DNA of 21,212 nt from DASRTE01 sp035316885 (GTDB taxonomy: Bacteria > Actinomycetota > Actinomycetes > Jiangellales > Jiangellaceae): contig DATHII010000054.1 of NCBI GenBank assembly GCA_035316885.1, forward strand, positions 1 to 21,212, given 5' to 3'. Below, piece by piece: positions 13,661 through 21,041 of the stretch. The notes beneath the pieces were generated by a model, which saw only the letters and a list, made by a program, of their open reading frames with translations, was not told where the DNA came from and ran no database searches. Within the stretch, counting starts at the first letter, position 1. Each line of letters opens with the position of its first letter. The position numbers were made by a program, and so were the translations under genes.

Positions 13661-14357
13661 CCATGCGCAGCGCCTCACGCACCAGGACGGGGTCGCGCTC
13701 CGGCGCGGCCATCGCGATGATGGTGAGCGCGGTCGTGCCGAGGTGGCGGGCGAGGTGGTGGCTGGCCGCGATCGCGTCGCCTTCCCGGCACGCCTCGAAG
13801 ATGGAGTTGTGCTCCTTGGCGGCCGCCGACCACGCCCGCGGCGCGGCCAGGTACACCCGCCGGTACCGCTCGGTATGGTCGAACAGCTCCTGCGCGATCC
13901 GGTCCAGCCGCTCCCCGATGGGGCGCTTCAGCAGGTCGTGGAACACGCGGTGGTGGACGTCCCAGGCGTCCAGGTCGCGCTCGCCGGCCATCGCCTCCAG
14001 CCGGCGCCCCATCTCGGCGAGGTCGTCGGGCGTCAACCGCGGCACCACCAGCCGGACCCGCAGCGAGTCGACCACGATCCTGGCGGCGTACAGCTGCTCC
14101 AGGTCGCTCACCGAGAGCGCCGCCACCCGGACCCTGCGATTCGGCTCGGAGTCGATCAGGCCCTCGCGCTGGAGCATGCGCAGCGCCTCGCGCAGCGGCG
14201 TGCGGCTCACCCCGAGCCGCTTGGCCAGCTGGACCTGGGAGATGGGCTCGCGCGGGTCGAACTCCCCGCGAAGGATGTCGGCGCGCAGCCGGTCGTGGAC
14301 GACCACGGTCGACCGCTCGGCGAGCGGCCCGTCGTCGGCCGTGCCCGGCTCGGACAT
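13641..14357 (-). CDS. GntR-family transcriptional regulator, FadR/FCD subfamily
   Basis: A 238-residue regulator. Residues 16-80 form the winged helix-turn-helix (VVVHDRLRADILRGEF, then QLAKRLGVSRTPLREALRML, then EGLIDSEPNRRVRV). The rest is the all-helical FCD ligand domain, with metal-site histidines at about His136/His140, His183 (KEHNSIF) and His205. FCD regulators sense carboxylates such as amino or keto acids. It is the last gene of the minus-strand operon, beginning 4 nt after the cyclase stop codon. It probably controls that operon from the promoter region near 20.3 kb. Spacing to a ribosome site is poor (TAGGGCG), so translation is likely coupled to the cyclase gene. Confidence 0.9.
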   Translation of the reverse strand: MSEPGTADDGPLAERSTVVVHDRLRADILRGEFDPREPISQVQLAKRLGVSRTPLREALRMLQREGLIDSEPNRRVRVAALSVSDLEQLYAARIVVDSLRVRLVVPRLTPDDLAEMGRRLEAMAGERDLDAWDVHHRVFHDLLKRPIGERLDRIAQELFDHTERYRRVYLAAPRAWSAAAKEHNSIFEACREGDAIAASHHLARHLGTTALTIIAMAAPERDPVLVREALRMVTGEGS

Positions 14358-14361
14358 CGCC

Positions 14362-15309
14362 CTACAGCACCGCGATCGGGTTGACCGGCGAGCCGGTGCC
14401 TGCGGCCAGCCGCAGCGGTGCGATCACCAGCAGGAACTCTGAGCGCCCCTCCTGCTGGCACGCCGCCGCCAGGTCCTCCAGGTACAGGCTGTCCAGGAAG
14501 TACAGCCCCATCGCGTTCACCCCGATGGTGTGGATCGGGTACATGACCCCTTCGCAGTTGGACGGGACCGCCTCGCCGTCGCCGTCGTAGCCGATCGCGG
14601 CGACCTTGCGCTCGTGGAACAGCGGCATGGCGGAGGTGTGGATGCCGGCCTTGGCGTTGGCGGCGTCCCAGGGACCCTCCTCGATGCGCTTGCGGGCGTG
14701 GCCGGTGCGGAACAGGACCAGGTCGCCCTGGCCGATGCGGACACCCTGCGCCGCCTCGGCCGCCTCGATCTCCTCGCGCAGGACCGCCTCGCCCGGCTCG
14801 ACCCAGCCGGTCCCGCGCAGCCGCGGGATGTCGAGCAGCACACCTCGGCTGACCAGGCCGTCCCTGGCGACGTCCATGGTCTGGCGGCTGGCCCCGACCG
14901 AGCTGACGGCCTGCTCGACCGCCAGGCCGTTGTAGAGCTTGCCGTCGTAGACGACGTGGCAGAGCGCGTCGATGTGCGAGTGCGCGTCACCGTGGAACTC
15001 GATGCCCATGAAGTCGCAGGTGAAGCGGAGCCTGCTGTGGTCGCCGATGTCGAGGTCCTGGAGCATGGTCATGTGGTGCACGACCGGCTTGGGGTTGTCC
15101 GGGCCGGCCTTGGTGTCCAGCGGCCAGCCGCAGCTGACGGTGCGGCCCGAGCGGACCAGCGCGCTCGCCGCGCGCACGTGCTCGGGGGTGATGTAGTTGA
15201 GGGCGCCACGCTCGTCGTCAGGTCCCCACCGCCCCCAGTTCTTGCAGGCTTCGTAGACGTCGGCGAACTCGCGGGCCGACACCGGCCTGGCGCCCGTGAC
15301 CGTGGCCAT
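14362..15309 (-). CDS. Cyclase family protein (kynurenine formamidase-like metal hydrolase)
   Basis: A 315-residue protein of the cyclase/KynB superfamily. The metal signature FHGDAHSHIDALCHV lies at residues 105-119, with His106, His110, His112, Asp114 and His118 available as ligands. C-terminal GVNAMGLYFLDSLYLEDLAAAC and LRLAAGTGSPVNPIA are typical of the longer members of the family. These hydrolyse amides, formamides or lactone-like rings and often work in aromatic or heterocycle degradation. A near-perfect AGGAGGTG lies 6 nt before ATG 15309. In the operon it follows the permease after an 89-nt gap holding a large stem-loop, and it precedes the FadR-type regulator. Confidence 0.88.
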   Translation of the reverse strand: MATVTGARPVSAREFADVYEACKNWGRWGPDDERGALNYITPEHVRAASALVRSGRTVSCGWPLDTKAGPDNPKPVVHHMTMLQDLDIGDHSRLRFTCDFMGIEFHGDAHSHIDALCHVVYDGKLYNGLAVEQAVSSVGASRQTMDVARDGLVSRGVLLDIPRLRGTGWVEPGEAVLREEIEAAEAAQGVRIGQGDLVLFRTGHARKRIEEGPWDAANAKAGIHTSAMPLFHERKVAAIGYDGDGEAVPSNCEGVMYPIHTIGVNAMGLYFLDSLYLEDLAAACQQEGRSEFLLVIAPLRLAAGTGSPVNPIAVL

Positions 15310-15338
15310 GCTGCACCTCCTCATCGCGATCTGCGCGA

Positions 15339-15385
15339 GGAGGGCCCGGCCGCGCGGCCCAGCGCCGCGCGGCCCGTGGCCCTCC
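15339..15385 (-). terminator. Large GC-rich intercistronic stem-loop without a T-tract
   Basis: The arms GGAGGGCC (15339-15346) and GGCCCTCC (15378-15385) pair outside a second perfect 11-bp stem (15348-15358 with 15364-15374) around a 5-nt loop. This gives about 19 base pairs with a small internal loop. It lies between the permease stop codon and the cyclase ribosome binding site on the transcribed minus strand. No run of T follows, so it may be a partial terminator or a processing and stability hairpin that lowers or separates downstream expression. Confidence 0.55.
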
Positions 15386-15398
15386 GGCTGGACCGCGC

Positions 15399-16865
15399 TC
15401 AGGCCGTCGCGGCCGGCGTGTCGATCTCCTTCGGACTGATCTCGTCGGACTCCTCCATGGCCAGCTGCGCCTTCTCCAGGAACCCCTCCTTGCCGGTCAC
15501 GCGCAGGTACAGCAGCACCAGGCCGGCGATCGCCAGCCAGGCGAGGAACAACCAGGGCGCGTAGGAGACCGGGGAGGTCAGGCCCTGCAGGCTGCGGTAG
15601 GCGACGTAGGCGACGGCGATCGCGGAGACCACCGGCAGCACGACGTGCAGCAACGGTCTCAGCTGCGAGCGCGCCTCCCCGGTGTAGTGCCTGATCACCC
15701 CGGCGTTGGCGAGGATGTACATGAGGATGAGGCCGAGGGTGATGGTCAGCGCCCAGGTGAAGAAGACGTTCTCGGGGCCCCAGATCAGGATCAGGACGAA
15801 GAACAGCACCTGGACGCCGACCTGGAAGTGGATCGCGTTGTCGGGCGTCCTGCGCCTGGCGTCGACCTTGGAGAACCACGCCGGCAGCGTGCCCGAGCGG
15901 CCCATCGCGTACCAGGTCCTGGTGCCACCGTTGAAGCACGCGATCGACACCGCGAACACGGAGTTCAGCAGCGCGAACAGGACCAGCACCCAGGCCCCGC
16001 CCCACACCTCGGTGGCGAGCGTGAAGACCGGGAAGGCCTCAGCCTCCGGGATGCCGGCGACGTTGTCCACGCCGATGCCGACCAGGTAGCCCCACACCGC
16101 GATCACGAAGTACACGGTGAGGATGATCACCGACGCGACCAGGCCGATGGGCACGTTGCGGCGCGGGTGCTTGCTCTCCTCGGCCAGCGGCGCGACCGCC
16201 TCCCAGCCGCTGAACGCGAAGATCGAGAACACGATCGCGGTGAACAGGCCGCTGCCCGCCGGGGCGTTGGCGAGGTTCAGCGGAGCCAGGCTGAACCCAC
16301 CAGGTCCCGGGTTGATGAAGCCCGTGAGCGCCAGCGCCACCATGATCACGATCTCGATCCCACCGGTGATGATCAGCAGCTTCTCGGAGATCGCGATGCC
16401 CGCGTAGGTCGCCCAGGCCACCAGCGCGAGCCCGAGGATGGTGACGATCCACCACGGCACGGTGATGCCGTACTCGGACTTGAGCGCCGGCTCGAGCACG
16501 GTCTTGGAGAAGAACGAGAAGGTGAGCACGCCCACCGGTGGGAGCCAGATCGAGAAGATCCAGCCGGCCAGGAAGCCCGCCCGTGGGTGCAGCGAGCGCG
16601 CGATCCAGGTGTACCAGCCGCCGGCGGAGGGGAACGCCTTGGCGAGCTGGCTGACGGAGATGGCGACCAGCAGCATGCCCACACCGGCGAACAGGTAGGA
16701 GAGCGGCGCGGTGAGGCCGGCCAGGCTCACGGTGAAGACGAACGACGCCAGGATCGCGAACGCCGGCGCGATGGTGGCGACGCCCTGCATGACGATGCCG
16801 GGCAGGCCGACGGCGTCGCGCCGTAGCTCGGTCCCGATCCGGCCGTCTGGGGCTTGCGCAGTCAC
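15399..16865 (-). CDS. APC-family amino acid permease
   Basis: A 488-residue integral membrane transporter with about 12 hydrophobic helices. The N-terminal LPGIVMQGVATIAPAFAI segment corresponds to the discontinuous first helix of the APC fold. The sixth-helix region reads FSIFAFSGWEAVAPLAEESKHPRRNVPIG, where the unwound substrate site and the conserved Glu-Glu/Lys-Pro loop sit. Such permeases import amino acids or amines using an ion gradient. The GTG start at 16865 has a strong GGAAGGAGGG upstream and overlaps the preceding dehydrogenase stop by 4 nt (GTGA), so translation is coupled. It is the only recognisable transporter in the window, which points to an amino acid or amine as the substrate of the minus-strand operon. 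Confidence 0.92.
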   Translation of the reverse strand: MTAQAPDGRIGTELRRDAVGLPGIVMQGVATIAPAFAILASFVFTVSLAGLTAPLSYLFAGVGMLLVAISVSQLAKAFPSAGGWYTWIARSLHPRAGFLAGWIFSIWLPPVGVLTFSFFSKTVLEPALKSEYGITVPWWIVTILGLALVAWATYAGIAISEKLLIITGGIEIVIMVALALTGFINPGPGGFSLAPLNLANAPAGSGLFTAIVFSIFAFSGWEAVAPLAEESKHPRRNVPIGLVASVIILTVYFVIAVWGYLVGIGVDNVAGIPEAEAFPVFTLATEVWGGAWVLVLFALLNSVFAVSIACFNGGTRTWYAMGRSGTLPAWFSKVDARRRTPDNAIHFQVGVQVLFFVLILIWGPENVFFTWALTITLGLILMYILANAGVIRHYTGEARSQLRPLLHVVLPVVSAIAVAYVAYRSLQGLTSPVSYAPWLFLAWLAIAGLVLLYLRVTGKEGFLEKAQLAMEESDEISPKEIDTPAATA

Positions 16866-17695
16866 TGGGTCCCTCCTTCCGATCGGCGTTCCTGCCGATC
16901 GATCGTGCCGAGGTCGGCAAGGGTCATGCCGACCTTCGCGGTCTGGCCTCCGTCGACCGCGAACACCGCGCCGGTGACGTAGGAGGCGTCGTCGGAGGCC
17001 AGGAACAGGGCGGCGGCGGCCAGCTCCTCCGGCTCGGCCAGGCGGCCGATCGGCATGGCCTGCCCGAACGCGCGCAGCTCGTCCGGGCTCATGACCGCCT
17101 GGAGCATCGGGGTCGCGGTCGGGCCGGGCGCGATCGCGTTGACCCGCACACCAGCCGCCGCATGGTCGACCGCCATCGCCTTGGTGAGCATGGCCACACC
17201 GCCCTTGGACGCGACGTAGGCGGCGCTGCCTGGCGCGGCGTCGTGGGCGCCGGTCGACGACGAGATGGTCACGATCGAGCCGCCGCCGCGCGCGACCATC
17301 AACGGGATGACCGCCCTGGCGCACAGGTACGCCCCGGTCAGGTTGACCGCCAGCACGCGGTCCCAGACGTCCGGTCGGGTCTCGACGACGTCGCCGAACG
17401 CCAGCACCCCGGCGGCCGCCATGAGCACGTCGACGCCGCCGAACGCGGACACGGCCCGGTCCACCATCGTGGTGACCTGCTCGAGGTCGGTCACGTCGAC
17501 GGCCATGCCGAGCGCCCGGCCACCGGCCGCCGCGACCTCGGCGGCGACGGTGTCGGCGTTCGCACCGGCCACGTCGGCGACCATCACGGCGGCGCCCTCG
17601 GCCGCGAAGCGCAGGGCGACGGCGCGCCCGATGCCCGAGCCGCCTCCGGTGACGATGGCGACCCTGCCGGCGAGCCGGCCCGCCCCGTCAGCCAT
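16862..17695 (-). CDS. Short-chain dehydrogenase/reductase (SDR)
   Basis: A 277-residue classical SDR. The cofactor loop is TGGGSGIG (16-23), Asp41 favours NAD, and the catalytic Ser147, Tyr160 and Lys164 are present, as is VNLTG near 118. The usual NNAG is replaced by AAAG at 93-96. After the VDGG signature the protein runs on for about 26 residues, slightly longer than typical. Its ATG lies inside the end of the preceding dehydrogenase gene (8-nt overlap), and its stop overlaps the permease start. The tight coupling suggests that the dehydrogenases and permease are made in step. Substrate unknown, probably a hydroxy acid or amino alcohol derived from the imported compound. Confidence 0.9.
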   Translation of the reverse strand: MADGAGRLAGRVAIVTGGGSGIGRAVALRFAAEGAAVMVADVAGANADTVAAEVAAAGGRALGMAVDVTDLEQVTTMVDRAVSAFGGVDVLMAAAGVLAFGDVVETRPDVWDRVLAVNLTGAYLCARAVIPLMVARGGGSIVTISSSTGAHDAAPGSAAYVASKGGVAMLTKAMAVDHAAAGVRVNAIAPGPTATPMLQAVMSPDELRAFGQAMPIGRLAEPEELAAAALFLASDDASYVTGAVFAVDGGQTAKVGMTLADLGTIDRQERRSEGGTQ

Positions 17696-18506
17696 CGCCG
17701 CCCGCCCGGCCCGACCCGTGCTCCCCGAGGCCGACGTCCTCCACCTCCAGCACCACCCCGACGGTGGCGCCCGCGTCGGCCGTGACGTCCTCGCCGGTCA
17801 TGTAGCCGGCGTCGTCGGAGGCGAGGAACGCCACCACCGCCGCGATGTCGGCCGGCTCCCCCCAGCGGCGCAGGGGGATGCGCCTGAGGTACTCCGGGCC
17901 GCCGATGGGGTCGTCGATCAGCAGCTTCGACAGGCGCGTGTTGATGATCCCGGGGTTGACCGCGTTGATGCGGATGCCGTGCTGGCCGAGGTCGAGGCTG
18001 GCCGCCCGCACGAACCCGACCAGCCCCGCCTTGGAGGTCGAGTACGGCGCGGTGTGCGCCTCCGGGTAGAACGCGTTGGTCGACGCCATCAGCACGATCG
18101 CGCCGCGCCCGCGCGCCGCCATGACCCGGCCGGCCTCCTGGGTGGCGATGAACATCCCGGTGAGGTTGACGTCGAGGATGCGCCGCCAGGACTCGTCGCG
18201 CAGCTCGAGCACGGACGAGAACTCGGTGATGCCGGCGATGCCGGCCAGGACGTCCAGGCCGTCGAAGCGCTCGACGGCCAGCTCGACCGCCCGCCGGACG
18301 TCGGCTCGTTCGGCGACGTCGCCGCTGACGGCCTCGACCGGCCAGTCCTTGACGCGCAGCTGGCGCACGGTCCGCTCGAGCGCCTCCGGCTCGATGTCGA
18401 GCAGGACCAGGTTGGCGCCCTCGGACGCCAGGCGCTCGGCCACGGCGCGCCCGATCCCCTGCGCGGCGCCGGTGACCAGCGCGGTCCTGCTCTCGAACCT
18501 CCTCAT
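17688..18506 (-). CDS. Short-chain dehydrogenase/reductase (SDR)
   Basis: A 272-residue classical SDR, paralogous to but clearly different from its neighbour. The loop is TGAAQGIG (12-19), Asp37 favours NAD, and the active-site Ser142, Tyr155 and Lys159 are intact. The NNAG motif is degenerate (GIAG). The C-terminus carries about 25 extra residues beyond the normal end (after TADAGATVG), rich in Gly, Glu and Asp; this may be a drifted tail that runs into the next gene. The ATG at 18506 lies 12 nt after the RidA gene and has only GACGGG as a possible ribosome site. Two adjacent SDRs in one operon suggest successive oxidations or use of two stereoisomers. Confidence 0.9.
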   Translation of the reverse strand: MRRFESRTALVTGAAQGIGRAVAERLASEGANLVLLDIEPEALERTVRQLRVKDWPVEAVSGDVAERADVRRAVELAVERFDGLDVLAGIAGITEFSSVLELRDESWRRILDVNLTGMFIATQEAGRVMAARGRGAIVLMASTNAFYPEAHTAPYSTSKAGLVGFVRAASLDLGQHGIRINAVNPGIINTRLSKLLIDDPIGGPEYLRRIPLRRWGEPADIAAVVAFLASDDAGYMTGEDVTADAGATVGVVLEVEDVGLGEHGSGRAGGDG

Positions 18507-18518
18507 GTCAGGCGCCCG

Positions 18519-18905
18519 TCACTCGCCAACGTAGGCGATGCACTCGATCTCGATCATCATCCCTGGCACCTGGCCCAGGTCGCTGCCGACGGTGGTCCTG
18601 GCCGGGTACGGCTCCTGGAACCGCCGCTGGTAGACCTCGTTGTAGCGGGGGAACGTCCCGGTGTCGCCGAGGTGCACGCTGACCTTGACGACGTCGGCCA
18701 GGGTGGCGCCCGCGGCGGCCAGGACCGCCTCGATGTTGTCGATCGTGACGTTGGTCTGCTCTTCGATCGTGTCACCCTTGACCTTGCCGTCCGGGCCGAT
18801 CGGCCCGGTGCCGGTCACGAAGATGAAGCCGCCGGCCCGCCACCCCTGGGAGTAGGCGCCGAGCGGTGGGGCGCCCTGGTCGCTGCGGATCACGCGCTTG
18901 CCCAT
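18519..18905 (-). CDS. RidA/YjgF-family enamine/imine deaminase
   Basis: A 128-residue trimer-forming RidA-family protein. The LGAYSQG segment (15-21) and the substrate-binding Arg103 in YPARTTVG are present, with Glu119 in the IEIECIA strand corresponding to the catalytic-site glutamate. The position of the E. coli Cys107 is Thr105 here, so it may belong to a non-archetypal Rid subgroup. RidA proteins hydrolyse reactive 2-aminoacrylate-type enamines and imines released by PLP dehydratases or formed by amino acid oxidation. This fits the neighbouring D-threonine-aldolase/D-serine-dehydratase-like gene. ATG 18905 is supported by AGAGGA upstream. Confidence 0.93.
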   Translation of the reverse strand: MGKRVIRSDQGAPPLGAYSQGWRAGGFIFVTGTGPIGPDGKVKGDTIEEQTNVTIDNIEAVLAAAGATLADVVKVSVHLGDTGTFPRYNEVYQRRFQEPYPARTTVGSDLGQVPGMMIEIECIAYVGE

Positions 18906-18923
18906 GTGGGTCCTCTCTGGTCG

Positions 18924-19043
18924 TTACCCAGCGGCGCACGCGGCGGTGGCCGCGGTCTTGCGCTCGCGGTCGAGCACGTGGTCGCGCTGCAGCGGGTGCA
19001 GCACGAAGCGGCGCGAGGCCGCCGCCAGAGCTGGAGGGTCCAC
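18924..19043 (-). pseudogene. Possible remnant of a PLP aminotransferase N-terminus
   Basis: The 148-nt gap between the aldolase-type gene and RidA holds an open stretch of 39 codons (GTG 19043 to TAA 18924). It contains ALAAASRRFVLHPLQRDHVL. The pattern of an ALxxxSRRFVxHPLQ-like helix resembles the first 20 residues of class III aminotransferases, and then the resemblance stops. No ribosome site is visible. It could be a decayed gene start, or simply a chance open frame in GC-rich DNA. Confidence 0.22.
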
Positions 19044-19053
19044 GTCGCGCTCG

Positions 19054-20208
19054 TCAGGTCCGCAGCCCGCGGGCGGCGACGGTCCAGACCGTCTCGACAC
19101 GCCCGCCACGGACCCCGACGATCTCGTTGGTGAGGTTCGCGCAGGTGCACGCGTGGAACGGGTAGAAGCGGATCTTCTCGCCAAGCTCGACCGGCTCGTC
19201 GGCCCTGGCCATGCCGTGCTCCTCGGTGAGCCTGTCGACGTGGACGCGGCGGTCGACCGCCCTGGCGACGTCCGGAGGGGTCGTCTCGGCGCCGCCGACG
19301 ACGCCGCGGTCGCCGCTGAACGTCTTGGAGCCGCCGTCGATGGTGAGCCGGCCGGGGGTGCGCCGGCTGACGACGGTGCACAGCGCCGAGAGGGCGAGCT
19401 GGTCCTCGGTCGCGGTGCCCGCGCCCAGGTGCATGAGGTCGTAGAAGACGTAGGTGCCGGCGCGCGCCTCGGTGACGCCAGGGACCTCGGCGACCCACTT
19501 GGCGGTGAACGAGCCACCGGCGGTGAGCTCGCGGACCTCCAGGCCGCCGGCGCGCAGCTTGTCGGCGATGTCGACCAGCAGCAGGCCCTCGTCGTGCCCG
19601 GCGCCCTCGGGGCCGGGCGAGCCCTCGTACCAGATGCCTCTGTGGGTGGTGAGGCCGTCGAACTCGACGCCTGGCAGGCCGACGATGGTCCGGGCGAGCA
19701 GCTCGATCTCGCCGATCTCGGTCATCGGGATGCCGCCGCGGTGCATCCCGGAGTCCACGTCGATCTGCAGGTTGACGGTGACGTCGGCGGCGCTGGCCGC
19801 CTCGGACGCCTGCCTGACGGCGGTCTGGTTGTCGCAGTTGACGGTCATCTTGACGCCGCCGGCGGCCATGCCCGCGATGCGGCGCCACTTCTGCTGGCCG
19901 AGCACGGGGTAGGCGATGCAGACGTCGTCGATGCCGGCGGCGACGAACGGCTCCGCCTCGCTCGGCTTGGCGCAGATGATGCCCCGCGCGCCCGCTGCGA
20001 CCTGCATGCGGGCGATGTCGGGGATCTTGTGGGTCTTGATGTGGGGCCGGAACCTGACCTGGTTGCGGTCCATGAGCGCCTGCCAGTCGGCGATGTTGCG
20101 CTCCAGCCGATCGAGGTCGCAGAGGATCGAAGGTGTATCCAGGTTGCTGACGGCCTCGCCTGCAGCCGGCACGGGCTGCGCGTCCGACCTGCCATGGAAT
20201 TCTGCCAA
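19054..20208 (-). CDS. D-threonine aldolase/D-serine dehydratase-like PLP enzyme (DSD1 fold)
   Basis: A 384-residue fold-type III PLP enzyme. It reads LDTPSILCDLDRLERNI (23-39), then RPHIKTHKIP with the PLP lysine Lys58, barrel strands through VNLQIDVDSGMHRGG, and AGTYVFYDLMH. The C-terminal PFHACTCANL provides the His352-x-Cys354 zinc pair of active D-serine dehydratase/D-threonine aldolase proteins. It would cleave or dehydrate a beta-hydroxy-D-amino acid. I chose TTG 20208 because a perfect GGAGG stands 6 nt upstream; a longer in-frame reading toward 20550 would run through the promoter. It is the first gene of the minus-strand operon, followed after 148 nt by RidA, which would handle the enamine product of a dehydratase. 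Confidence 0.86.
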   Translation of the reverse strand: MAEFHGRSDAQPVPAAGEAVSNLDTPSILCDLDRLERNIADWQALMDRNQVRFRPHIKTHKIPDIARMQVAAGARGIICAKPSEAEPFVAAGIDDVCIAYPVLGQQKWRRIAGMAAGGVKMTVNCDNQTAVRQASEAASAADVTVNLQIDVDSGMHRGGIPMTEIGEIELLARTIVGLPGVEFDGLTTHRGIWYEGSPGPEGAGHDEGLLLVDIADKLRAGGLEVRELTAGGSFTAKWVAEVPGVTEARAGTYVFYDLMHLGAGTATEDQLALSALCTVVSRRTPGRLTIDGGSKTFSGDRGVVGGAETTPPDVARAVDRRVHVDRLTEEHGMARADEPVELGEKIRFYPFHACTCANLTNEIVGVRGGRVETVWTVAARGLRT

Positions 20209-20275
20209 TCTAGACCTCCGACCAGCACGGGAGTCCACGTTGGGCGGCGGATCGGGCGGAGGCTCCACCTCGAAA

Positions 20276-20304
20276 AATGTATGCAGTTCGTCCAAAGGTG
20301 TCAA
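20276..20304 (-). promoter_or_regulatory. Sigma-70-type promoter of the minus-strand operon
   Basis: On the minus strand a perfect TTGACA (20304-20299) is followed after exactly 17 nt by TACATT (20281-20276), a good -10 match. Transcription would start near 20269, leaving a leader of about 60 nt before TTG 20208. This is the clearest consensus promoter in the window. Confidence 0.7.
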
Positions 20305-20337
20305 GACCGGTTGCCCTGCTTCCGGGGTTCGATCCGC

Positions 20338-20355
20338 TGTCGGACAAAGCCGACA
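20338..20355. promoter_or_regulatory. Inverted-repeat operator candidate upstream of the minus-strand promoter
   Basis: TGTCGG (20338-20343) and CCGACA (20350-20355) form an inverted repeat with a 6-nt spacer. The first half is itself a 9-bp palindrome, TGTCGGACA. It sits about 34 bp upstream of the -35 box. The core resembles the T-x-G-T-xxx-A-C-x-A type of site bound by FadR-subfamily GntR proteins, so the regulator at 13641-14357 is a candidate ligand. This assignment is an inference. Confidence 0.4.
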
Positions 20356-20495
20356 AATCCGGACTGGCGTGACGTCGGAGGAGGACGCTGGTGGCTGCGC
20401 CCTCGACCGGCCAGGCGGGAACCTTGGACACTGCGGTCGGCACGGCACCAGAAAACCGGTGGTGGATCCCGCGCGGATCGCCGATGATCGCGGGC

Positions 20496-21041
20496 ATGTC
20501 CATCGACATGTTCCTCGACCCCGACGCCGACCCACGGGCCGACCCACCAACCCAGGCCGACGAGCGCGCCACCATCGCCGCGTTCCTGCGCTGGCAGCGC
20601 GACACGCTGGAACTGAAATGCTCCGGCCTCGACGCCGCCGACCTGGCCCGTCGCTCCGTGCCTCCCTCCACGCTGTCGCTGCTCGGGTTGGTGCGCCACA
20701 TGGCCGAGGTCGAGCGCGGCTGGTTCCGGCGGGTGCTGGCCGGGCAGGAGGCGCCGCCGCGGTTCACCTCCGATGTCGACCCCGATGGAGACTTCGACGG
20801 CGCAGTGCCCGACCCCGAGCTGGTCGCGGAGGCGTGGAAGGTGTGGCGGGCCGAGGTCGCGTTCGCGGAGCGGTTCGTGGCCGAGGCGCCCGATCTCGAC
20901 CTCACCGGAAAGGTCCCGGATCCCTGGCGCGGGGCGATGTCGCTGCGCTGGGTGCTGGTGCACATGGTGGAGGAGTACGCCCGGCACAACGGCCACGCCG
21001 ACCTGCTGCGCCAGCGGATCGACGGGAGGGTGGGCCAGTAG
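20496..21041 (+). CDS. DinB family protein (DUF664)
   Basis: A 181-residue four-helix DinB-fold protein of the DUF664 branch. RATIAAFLRWQRDTLELKCSGL and VPPSTLSLLGLVRHMAEVERGWFRRVL carry the first metal histidine in the RHMAEVE motif. The closing LRWVLVHMVEEYARHNGHADLLRQRIDG supplies the two further histidines (VHMVEEYARHNGHAD). These proteins resemble mycothiol- or bacillithiol-dependent transferases, and mycothiol would fit an actinobacterium, but many have no assigned function. The start is uncertain: ATG 20496 is preferred over 20484 and 20508, and no good ribosome site is visible, so a leaderless message is possible. It appears to be an ordinary flanking gene, unrelated to the catabolic block. 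Confidence 0.85.
   Translation: MSIDMFLDPDADPRADPPTQADERATIAAFLRWQRDTLELKCSGLDAADLARRSVPPSTLSLLGLVRHMAEVERGWFRRVLAGQEAPPRFTSDVDPDGDFDGAVPDPELVAEAWKVWRAEVAFAERFVAEAPDLDLTGKVPDPWRGAMSLRWVLVHMVEEYARHNGHADLLRQRIDGRVGQ

Noticed and set aside
18500..18512. CCTCATGTCAGG as a fifth copy of the palindromic operator
   Set aside because: The ATG is the likely start codon of the SDR gene, and the flanking half-sites do not pair (CTCAT versus GTCAGG).
18915..18935. CTGG-N7-CCAG as a FadR-type operator before RidA
   Set aside because: The arms are only 4 bp, and it lies within the RidA leader with no promoter elements that I could identify.
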